64,000 nucleotides of DNA, taken from contig CBDFIU010000004.1 of NCBI GenBank assembly GCA_965248235.1, positions 434,001 to 498,000 on the forward strand. Reading direction: 5' to 3'. The translations under genes were made by a program, and so were the position numbers. How positions within the stretch are numbered: the first letter of the stretch is position 1; each line of letters begins with the position of its first letter. The notes below the pieces were generated by a model. It did no database searches, was not told the origin of the DNA, and was given only the letters and a program-made list of their open reading frames with translations. Shown here piece by piece: positions 57,575 to 64,000 of the stretch. Source of the DNA: UBA6623 sp965248235 (GTDB lineage: Bacteria > Acidobacteriota > Terriglobia > Bryobacterales > UBA6623).

Positions 57575-58610
57575 GATGGGTATTTACTTGACTCAGGTAT
57601 TGGGAAATAGCCCCTACATGTTGTGGTCGTCCGTAGCGCGTGTCGCGGTGCCTCCGACCAGCGATTTGTAGGGTGCCGGTGGCACGGCGACGGCCTGTTG
57701 AACCAGGCGGTAAAAGAGCTTGCCTCGACTTCTGGACTTGCGGCGGTTGAAGCGGAAGGCGAATTCGTCGAGGTAGGAGTCGAGATGCTCGTGACTGACC
57801 GCTCCTTGATGCGTGCCCAGTATCCAGCGCTTCACTAACGACACCACGCGGTGCACCCGGGGGAGCAGTTTCGAGGCGCGCGCCGGTTGCCCCTCCAGGT
57901 AGCTCACCTCGTGGCGATAGCCGTCGCCTTCGAGCGGTTCGTATCCCAGCCAACCGTCGGTATGGACCACGCTGCCGGGTTCGATCGACTCGCCGACGAA
58001 GGCCATCAAGCTGTCCCCGGAGGCGTTGGGAATGGTGCGTATCCGAACCCGCCCGATGCCGGCACCATCTTCCTCGGCCGCTACTACAATCAGCGCCTTA
58101 GCGTCGGTTTGGCGACCGCGCACGCCCTCCTCCAAGCCTCCTAAGTAAGTCTCGTCAACCTCCACGCGCCCGCTGAGCCGATCGCGTCCGGGCCGCACCA
58201 TGGCGCGCCGGAGCTTATGCAACCAAGTCCAGGCCGTTTTGTAGCTGCCCAGGCCCAACACCCGCTGCAAGCCCAGCGCGCTCGCCCCGTTCTTCTGGCT
58301 CGTGAGCCACCACATGGCTCGAAACCAACTCTGGAGGGGTTGGCGGGTGTCTTGAAATATTGTGCCCGCCGTTGGAGAAGCTTGATGCCCGCAGCCGGCG
58401 CACTCCAGCAGCGCTGTCCGCACCGCCCACGCTTTGTCGTGCCCGCATCGCGGACAACGAAAACCCTCCGGCCAGCGGAGTTGACACAGATACTCTCGAC
58501 AGGCCTGCTCGGTGGCGAAACGCGCCTCGAACTCGGCCAGATTCCGAGGATAATCTTCCATTTCCCCGATCCTACATCTTGTGGTCACCTGAGTCAAGTA
58601 AATACCCATC
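57575..58610 (-). mobile_element. IS1595-like insertion sequence, copy E (1036 bp)
   Basis: This is a full-length element with intact ends. The flanking octamers are TTGTGTCG (57567-57574) and TGGTGTCG (58611-58618), matching at seven of eight positions, so one target-duplication base has changed since insertion or was misread. It interrupts the membrane protein gene between its second helix and its soluble tail, and lies in the same orientation as that gene. Confidence 0.95.
57614..58561 (-). CDS. IS1595-family transposase, copy E
   Basis: This is an intact 315-residue transposase like copies A and C. Its frame is continuous with the interrupted host gene upstream, producing a 550-codon chimeric open frame that should not be read as a real fusion protein; the natural start is MEDYPRNLAEF at 58561. 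Confidence 0.92.
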   Translation of the reverse strand: MEDYPRNLAEFEARFATEQACREYLCQLRWPEGFRCPRCGHDKAWAVRTALLECAGCGHQASPTAGTIFQDTRQPLQSWFRAMWWLTSQKNGASALGLQRVLGLGSYKTAWTWLHKLRRAMVRPGRDRLSGRVEVDETYLGGLEEGVRGRQTDAKALIVVAAEEDGAGIGRVRIRTIPNASGDSLMAFVGESIEPGSVVHTDGWLGYEPLEGDGYRHEVSYLEGQPARASKLLPRVHRVVSLVKRWILGTHQGAVSHEHLDSYLDEFAFRFNRRKSRSRGKLFYRLVQQAVAVPPAPYKSLVGGTATRATDDHNM

Positions 58611-59268
58611 TGGTGTCGATTAGCGTTGTAGTTTCTTATCGAAAGGGTCAACCAACCTGTGAGCACGGAAAACACGATGATCCGGATCAAGGTGAACCGG
58701 ATGAGTGCGGCGTTCTTGATGAGCTCCGGGTCTGTGTCATTCACGCCGAATAGCTTGGCGCTAGGCTCGGGCTCGTTAAGCCAAAAAAAGACGCACGCTA
58801 GGATCACGCACAAAGCCGCAAGACCAGAAACGAGCCACCACTTCGATGCTGCTCTGTGTGACTCAGCTTCCTTCTCGAAGACCTTGGCGAATTCTGAGGT
58901 TCCGAGTTCGCTCGCAGCTTCCTGTGCTGCTGCCCGGATCTCCACGGTCTCTTGAAGTTCCTTATCTGCTCGCTCAGTGTATGATCTGAGGTCCTCGGCC
59001 TCATCCAGACCCCTGTTTCTTCTCGTGACAAAGCCAAGGACAGGGATCAACTGATCTTGAAAAGCACTCCATCTCGCAGCGATTAGATTTATCAGTTGTG
59101 TGCGAATCTGCTCGGGGTTGCCCTCGGATTTCGGATTGAAGTCTTGAATCCGGCTGAGTGCCTCCAAAATTTCGAGCACACCACTCTCTAGGCTGCCGAG
59201 CTTCCCTGCGTCGAGGCCGTTCCAATTTGAATTGCGAAGTTCCCTGCAATGGTCCCTTAATCGCACGA

Positions 59269-59660
59269 GATGGGTATTTACTTGACTCAGGTTGGGAAAT
59301 AGCCCCTACATGTTGTGGTCGTCCGTAGCGCGTGTCGCGGTGCCTCCGACCAGCGATTTGTAGGGTGCCAGTGGCACGGCGACGGCCTGTTGAACCAGGC
59401 GGTAAAAGAGCTTGCCTCGACTTCTGGACTTGCGGCGGTTGAAGCGGAAGGCGAATTCGTCGAGGTAGGAGTCGAGATGCTCGTGACTGACCGCTCCTTG
59501 ATGCGTGCCCAGTATCCAGCGCTTCACTAACGACACCACGCGGTGCACCCGGGGGAGCAGTTTGGCGAAACACGCCTCGAACTCGGCCAGATTCCGAGGA
59601 TAATCTTCCATTTCCCCGATCCTACATCTTGTGGTCACCTGAGTCAAGTAAATACCCATC
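59269..59660 (-). mobile_element. IS1595-like copy F, 392-bp internally deleted derivative
   Basis: Both terminal repeats are intact and the perfect 8-bp duplication TCGCACGA (59261-59268 and 59661-59668) flanks the element. Relative to copy E, 642 bp are missing between CAGTTT and GGCGAAAC, and two more bases (AT) are missing near the left end. The transposase (59306-59611) keeps only its first 16 or so residues joined in frame to the last 85, without a catalytic domain. It is therefore a MITE-like, non-autonomous form that could be moved by the intact copies, unless it was deleted after insertion. Confidence 0.93.
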
Positions 59661-60039
59661 TCGCACGAATAAAGGTTGAGCGTCGACAAAGTCAAATTCT
59701 TTGTCTGATCGAACAAGGTCTTCTACTTGGTAGTCGAGCACCTGGTCAAGCGCAGCCCGTAGGGTCCTCTGCTTTTCCTCCTCTCCGCGAAAGAACTGTG
59801 TTGAGTCTTCTGGCCGAGGTGATTCGTCAGGCGTGGCCATAAGCAAATAATCTCCAGGTCTATCGGCCTTGCTCAGAATAGTTCTCAGAATCTCACACTC
59901 GCAACCAACCGCTCACCCGAAACGTCGTGCCAACCTTCGTCACATGAACCGTAAACGGGTGCCCTGTCGGACTGAATCCCAGCTCTGCAAACGCCGCCGT
60001 CAAGCTGATCTCTTTCCCGTCGTCGATCTGAATGACGGC

Positions 60040-61272
60040 TCAGAACCCCTCGAATAGTTTCTCCACTCGGGAAACGTATTCCCCGGCGTATTCGTTGAGC
60101 CAGTTCCCGGCACGATCTGCGGCCTCGTCATTCACCGCACGCAGGGCTTCAAGATGAGAGCAGGAGACTCGTGCCTTTTCGTATTGCCTCAGAAATGTCT
60201 CGGGGGCGGGGGAATCGTCGGGGGCGTTTGTGAGCATCTCGCGCAACTCGCGGCGCTTTTCGATGAGTAGACGGTGTTCGGCTTGGCATCCGATGAGTGA
60301 GGCGTCACCGTCGGCGGAAGACTTTTCGATGGAACGCTCCAGCTTGTCGATGATCTTCGTCAGTCGTTTGACGCGTTCGGCGATGTGGAGTCTAAGCTGC
60401 TCGCGGGCCGCCTCGTAGAGTGGTTTTTCATGACCGGCAGCCGCGGGGAGCCTGACGGCGCGGTACCAGGCGTCAAGGGCCCATAGGTTGCCGATCAGCC
60501 GCGCGGTGGTCAGAAACTTTCGCCGCAGGCCGGTGTAAATTTCCGGGTCGAAGCCTTCGATCACGCTGCTTTCCGCTGTCTCCCATTGAACGCGGTCGCC
60601 GGCTACATCGCGGCGCACGACCGACCCGGCCGCCAGCACGGCTCCAAAATCCACATGCAGCGGTCCGACGAGGCCGCATTGGCCGCCGACGAAGATCGGA
60701 CGAAAACGCAGCAGCACGCCGCCGACATCACCGATCAGGCTCGACCACTTGTCGCCGCGCGGGTCGAAGTTGAAATGGACGACTCCCGAGCCGACTTCGC
60801 TGTGGTCGTCGCGGGACGTTCCGCCGCTCATGAAGATGTCACAGTAGTTTATGAGGGACCCGGTCACAACAGTCGCGGTGAGAACCGTGTTCTTGAAGGC
60901 GACGCTGTGCGCGGCCTCGACCTGTTCTTCGATCAACGTGCCGGGACGCAGTTCGGCGAAGCCCCGAATATGGGTTTCGTCCAGGATTGTCGCCCCCTGA
61001 TAGGAACCGGCCCCAAGTTCGACATGGCGGCCGATTTGGCAATTTTCGACGAGGGCGTGACCGGAGGCTCCGATGCGGGTTCCGCGCCCAATGCGAAGGT
61101 CCGGGCCTCGCAGGGTGGCGTGGTAAATCGACGCGCCGGGCTCGATGTTGTCGAGGTTGACGTCGGCGTCGATGTAGACGCGTTCGGGCCCCCAGACATC
61201 GACGCCGCGGGATTGTAGTTCCGCGATGCGTTGGCGGTTGGCGTTTTCGTCGTATGGGGCGGTAGGGGGCAC
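60040..61272 (-). CDS. Left-handed beta-helix protein, GlmU C-domain-like
   Basis: This 410-residue protein starts GVDVWGPERVYIDADVNLDN and then shows hexapeptide-type repeats (GPDLRIGRGTRIGASGHALV, ENCQIGRHVELGAGSYQGAT, FAELRPGTLIEEQV) to about residue 230, the left-handed beta-helix used by GlmU and other acyl- or nucleotidyltransferases. The GlmU nucleotidyltransferase domain is absent. The C-terminal 180 residues are helical and charged (AERVKRLTKIIDKLERSIEK), possibly coiled coil. The activity is unknown; it may bind a sugar nucleotide. No start codon alternative looks better than the ATG at 61272. It runs in the same direction as alaS. Confidence 0.72.
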   Translation of the reverse strand: MPPTAPYDENANRQRIAELQSRGVDVWGPERVYIDADVNLDNIEPGASIYHATLRGPDLRIGRGTRIGASGHALVENCQIGRHVELGAGSYQGATILDETHIRGFAELRPGTLIEEQVEAAHSVAFKNTVLTATVVTGSLINYCDIFMSGGTSRDDHSEVGSGVVHFNFDPRGDKWSSLIGDVGGVLLRFRPIFVGGQCGLVGPLHVDFGAVLAAGSVVRRDVAGDRVQWETAESSVIEGFDPEIYTGLRRKFLTTARLIGNLWALDAWYRAVRLPAAAGHEKPLYEAAREQLRLHIAERVKRLTKIIDKLERSIEKSSADGDASLIGCQAEHRLLIEKRRELREMLTNAPDDSPAPETFLRQYEKARVSCSHLEALRAVNDEAADRAGNWLNEYAGEYVSRVEKLFEGF

Positions 61273-61353
61273 GAGTTAGGGGTAGTCACGGTTGGCGACG
61301 ACGGGCTGCGAAGTATCGGATGAGATCGAGGCGGTCGTCGGAATTTCGGTTCG

Positions 61354-61459
61354 GAGCCGCGAAGCGGTGGTAGGAATATAGCCTAGGGTGGAGCCGGAAC
61401 TGCGGAACCCTGGGTGACATCCAGCATCTCGTTGAGCCCTGAAAGGGCGACAGGAAGAA
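61354..61459 (-). repeat. Dispersed repeat R1, copy 3
   Basis: Read on the minus strand, the copy shows CGCCCTTTCAGGGCTCA, CCCAGGGTTCCGC, the partner arm ACCCTAGG and CCGCTTCGCGGCTC. The central stem has one C-A mismatch. With copy 4 it occupies the 505-bp gap (61273-61777) between the beta-helix gene and alaS, in which no gene was found. Confidence 0.8.
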
Positions 61460-61613
61460 GTCACCGCCACAAGAAACTCTCTTGGTATTCAGTTTCGTGC
61501 CGCTTAAGCAAGGCGAATATCTTGGGACGAATCGGCTCCTTGAGCAAAGGAGCCCGGTCCTTCGTCGAAAACACGACGTGAACCAAGATTCGGTGTAGCG
61601 TTTGCACTATGGT

Positions 61614-61716
61614 TTCCTGCCGCCCTTTCAGGGCTCAGTCCTTATGTTTGGTTTACCTAGGGTTCCGCCGTTCCGGCTCCACCCTAGGCTATATTCCTGC
61701 CGCCGCTTCGCGGCTC
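61614..61716 (+). repeat. Dispersed repeat R1, copy 4
   Basis: This copy is inverted relative to copy 3, 154 bp away. It has CGCCCTTTCAGGGCTCA, a perfect central stem CCTAGGGT/ACCCTAGG and CTGCCGCCGCTTCGCGGCTC. Open frames that cross R1 copies give similar short peptides (containing SCRPF and GSTLGYIP) that are by-products of the repeat, not proteins. Confidence 0.82.
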
Positions 61717-61777
61717 TGGAGGCGGATCTACACAACCCCCACAATCGTGGCTCAGGTCTTGATTGCGCACTCGGCCC

Positions 61778-64000
61778 TCATTGCTTCACCATTTCTTCGA
61801 CGATTTCGTAGACCTTCTTAAGCGCTGCAGGCAGGGCCTCGCGATTCCTTCCTCCAGCTTCGGCCATGTCGGGACGTCCGCCACCCCGTCCGCCGACTTC
61901 TTTAGCCACTTGGCCAATCAGTTTGCCCGCGTGGACCCTACCTATAAGATCCTTCGAGACCTTAGACACCAGAGGGACATCGCCCTCGGCTGTGCTCGTA
62001 CCTAGGACCACAACGCTGGATCCAATCCTATTGCACACTTCATCCGCGACGAACCGCAGTTCCTTTCGATCGATGTCCGGAACTGAGGCTGCGACGACCT
62101 TGAACCCTTTAAAAGCCACGGCCGAATCCGCCAGCGAACCGACGCTTGATTGCGCCAGTTTCGCTTTTAGATGCTCGATCTGTTTCTCGAGTTCCTTGCG
62201 TTCGGTGGTCAGCCGTTCGACGCTTTCGACGAGATCGGGCTCGGAAACGCGGACGATCGAGGTCAGCTTTTCGATGGCTTCTCTGGTCTGCTTGTATTGT
62301 TCGTAAGCGCCGGTGCCGGTGACGGCTTCGATGCGACGAACGCCGGCTGAAATGCTGCTTTCGGCAGTGATCTTAAAGACGCCGATATCGCCGGTGCGGG
62401 CTACATGGGTGCCGCCGCAAAGCTCGGTACTGAAATCGCCCACTTTGACGACTCGCACATGCTCGCCGTATTTTTCGCCGAACAAAGCCATTGCCCCGGT
62501 CTTGAGCGCGTCGTCAATTCCCATTACGTCGGTCGTGACCGGAGTATTCATGAGAACGCGTTCATTGACGGACTTTTCGATTTCTTCGAGTTCCGCGCTA
62601 TCCATCGCCGTGTAGTGGGTGACGTCAAAGCGCAACCGATCGGGCCCGACGACGCTGCCTGCTTGCTTGACGTGGGTGCCGAGGGCTTGGCGCAGCGCGG
62701 CGTGCAATAGATGGGTCGCCGTGTGATTGCGTCGCGTGGCGTCGCGCAAGCGCCGATCGACGCGGCATTGCAATTCGTCCCCCACCTGAAGAGGCGCGGC
62801 GGTGACGACATAATGCACCGACAGGCCGCGCAACGGCGCTTGTACATCTTTGACGCGAGCCACGATATCATTGCCTCGAAGCAGAGTCCCTTGGTCGCCG
62901 ACTTGCCCGCCCGACTCGGCGTAGAAAGGCGTGCGATCGAGGATCAGCTCGACCTTGGCGTCGGCATCAACTTGGTCGACGGGTTGCCCCTCGGAAACGA
63001 TCGCCGCGACTCGGCAGCTCTCCGACTCGGTACCGGCGTAACCCACGAATTCCGTGGGATGCTTTTCGAGCAATTCCTGATAGACAGCCGCGACCGCCGT
63101 GCCCTCGGCACCTTTCCAGCTTGCTCGAGCCCGGGTGCGTTGTTTCTCCATCTCGTCGGCAAATCCGGCCGGGTCGATTGTTAGATTACGTTCCACCGCA
63201 AGTTCTTCTTGTTCATCAAGAGAAAGGCCAAAGGTGTCGTAAAGCTTGAATGCTGTCTCGCCTGGAATCACGCGTCCGTCAAGCTTCGCGACCGACTCCT
63301 CGAACATGTGCTCGGCCAGCGCGAAACTATGCCGGTATCGCACTTCCTCTTCCTTGACGATGCGGGCGATGCGCTGCACCGAGTCGAGCACTTCCGGGAA
63401 CCCGGGCTTCATCAGCTCGCCCACGAAGCCCGTCAGCTCGTAGAGAAAGGGCTCGTCGGAGCCGGCAAGCCGTGCATGCCGCAGCGCCCGGCGGATGATC
63501 TTTCGCAGGACATACCCGCGACCCTCGTTTGCCGGCAAGATGCCGTCGTGGACCAAGAAAGTCGCCGCGCGGCTGTGGTCGGCGATGATCCGCAGCGTGG
63601 TGTCGATCTTCGGATCCGCGCCGTATTCGATACCGGTACCTAAAATGGCGGCCGCTTGATCGATGATCGGGCGAATCAGATCCGTCTCGAAATTGCTCTG
63701 CTTGCCCTGCAAGATCGCCGCCACGCGTTCGAGGCCCATACCGGTGTCGATCGACGCCTTGGGAAGGGGCGTCAGGTTCCCGTTGGTATCGCGGTCGAAC
63801 TGCATGAAGACGAGATTCCAGATTTCGACGTAGCGGCTGACCTCGCTCGGAAACGGCTCGTCTTCTTCGTCGGGTTCGAGGCCCGCGGGGCCGAAATCGT
63901 AGAAGAGCTCCGAGCAGGGTCCGCAAGGCCCGGTGTCGCCCATCTGCCAGAAGTTGTCTTTCGCGCCGCAGCGAAAGATGCGGTCGGCGCCGATGTCCGT
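61778..64000 (-). CDS. alaS: Alanyl-tRNA synthetase (5' end outside window)
   Basis: The frame is open to base 64000, giving 740 C-terminal residues; the start and the first class II motifs lie beyond the window. Visible are MGDTGPCGPCSELFYDFG, GRGYVLRKIIRRALRHARL, the editing-domain zinc site NHTATHLLHAALRQALG with CGGTHVARTGDIGVFKI, and a C-terminal DHHA1-type domain (FVADEVCNRIGSSVVVLG, GGRGGGRPDMAEAGG). The enzyme charges tRNA-Ala and edits mischarged Ser and Gly. It is the last gene on this strand, read toward R1 copy 4. Confidence 0.97.
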   Translation of the reverse strand, partial: TDIGADRIFRCGAKDNFWQMGDTGPCGPCSELFYDFGPAGLEPDEEDEPFPSEVSRYVEIWNLVFMQFDRDTNGNLTPLPKASIDTGMGLERVAAILQGKQSNFETDLIRPIIDQAAAILGTGIEYGADPKIDTTLRIIADHSRAATFLVHDGILPANEGRGYVLRKIIRRALRHARLAGSDEPFLYELTGFVGELMKPGFPEVLDSVQRIARIVKEEEVRYRHSFALAEHMFEESVAKLDGRVIPGETAFKLYDTFGLSLDEQEELAVERNLTIDPAGFADEMEKQRTRARASWKGAEGTAVAAVYQELLEKHPTEFVGYAGTESESCRVAAIVSEGQPVDQVDADAKVELILDRTPFYAESGGQVGDQGTLLRGNDIVARVKDVQAPLRGLSVHYVVTAAPLQVGDELQCRVDRRLRDATRRNHTATHLLHAALRQALGTHVKQAGSVVGPDRLRFDVTHYTAMDSAELEEIEKSVNERVLMNTPVTTDVMGIDDALKTGAMALFGEKYGEHVRVVKVGDFSTELCGGTHVARTGDIGVFKITAESSISAGVRRIEAVTGTGAYEQYKQTREAIEKLTSIVRVSEPDLVESVERLTTERKELEKQIEHLKAKLAQSSVGSLADSAVAFKGFKVVAASVPDIDRKELRFVADEVCNRIGSSVVVLGTSTAEGDVPLVSKVSKDLIGRVHAGKLIGQVAKEVGGRGGGRPDMAEAGGRNREALPAALKKVYEIVEEMVKQ

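Larger units (their letters stand above)
57347..59846 (-). pseudogene. Membrane protein gene hit twice by the same IS (copies E and F)
   Basis: Removing IS F, IS E and one octamer of each duplication joins 59846-59669, 59268-58619 and 57574-57347 into one open frame of 351 residues with a normal stop. Across the joins it reads DAQPLFVRLRDHCRELRN and RNYNANRH-FVVNQHRRNALS. The protein has a hydrophilic, charged N-terminal half, two membrane helices (WWLVSGLAALCVILACVFFW L and LIRIIVFSVLTGWLTLSI) and a soluble tail with LLQTTQAIFAPQNTAYVKG. I recall similar sequences only as hypothetical proteins. The start is a TTG at 59846 (GGAG five bases upstream) or ATG at 59840. As it stands the gene is inactive. 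Confidence 0.88.

Noticed and set aside
57614..59266. A 550-codon open frame joining a membrane protein to a transposase
   Set aside because: The join is exactly the terminal repeat of IS copy E with a near-perfect target duplication, so it is an insertion read through in frame, not a fusion gene.
61602..61821. Short proteins over R1 copies, such as those containing GSTLGYIP
   Set aside because: The same peptides appear wherever R1 occurs and follow its hairpins in several frames; they are translations of a repeat.
1..64000. CRISPR arrays, rRNA, tRNA, phage genes or a replication origin
   Set aside because: All intergenic gaps were read; no regularly spaced repeats, tRNA-like T-loop patterns, rRNA segments or DnaA-box clusters were seen.

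Overview
The window is 64 kb of a GC-rich bacterial chromosome with dense gene packing. No rRNA or tRNA gene was seen, so the taxon cannot be fixed. The gene content points to Acidobacteriota, with Planctomycetota as the next guess: two sets of cytochrome/DUF1549-DUF1553 plus DUF1501 proteins, a lipoprotein sulfatase ending in SLGYID, PQQ-type beta-propeller protein, Tad-pilus proteins, a BatA/von Willebrand cluster and a UGSC-type selenoprotein. Several housekeeping genes are present: hslU (cut by the left edge), ppdK, glyQ-glyS, recO, adk, serS and alaS (cut by the right edge).

Layout. 0-9.6 kb holds hslU, a fibronectin-type lipoprotein, pyruvate phosphate dikinase, the two glycyl-tRNA synthetase subunits, a small unknown protein and recO. 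9.6-16.2 kb is a Tad-type pilus locus broken up by two opposite copies of one IS1595-like element. 16.3-19.8 kb holds a redoxin fusion protein, a UGSC selenoprotein with an in-frame TGA and a hairpin fitting a bacterial SECIS, and an exported acetamidase/formamidase-like protein. 19.9-24.7 kb is a DUF1549/1553 plus DUF1501 pair. 24.8-35.2 kb holds cobalamin adenosyltransferase, adk, a glycosyltransferase, an unknown exported protein, serS, a SRAP protein, a two-subunit molybdenum hydroxylase, a LOG-family protein and an SGNH hydrolase. 35.2-38.5 kb has two more IS copies, one of which splits a membrane protein gene. 38.5-43.5 kb holds a cytochrome, a metal-binding protein and a second DUF1501/DUF1549 pair. 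43.6-49.1 kb holds DUF899, sulfatase and PQQ genes, each with several single-base frameshifts. 49.6-56.9 kb is a DUF58-BatA-VWA operon and a sodium:solute symporter. 57.3-59.8 kb is one membrane protein gene hit twice by the same IS. 60-64 kb holds a left-handed beta-helix protein and alaS.

Three dispersed sequence families shape the window. (1) Six copies of a 1036-bp IS1595-like element (A-F). A, B, C and E encode an intact 315-residue transposase, D has a one-base insertion, and F is a 392-bp internally deleted derivative. C, D, E and F have 8-bp target duplications, so the interrupted genes can be rebuilt exactly; A and B do not, which indicates rearrangement. (2) Repeat R1 is about 100-150 bp with three hairpins, found four times in intergenic gaps, and its central stem shows a compensatory change. 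(3) Repeat R2 is about 85-108 bp with inverted ends, found twice plus a fragment bracketing an R1 copy.

The strongest single finding is the redoxin fusion plus UGSC selenoprotein pair. Single-base frameshifts in at least seven otherwise good genes suggest many sequencing or assembly indels, and reading frames should be checked against raw reads before any of these genes is called dead.
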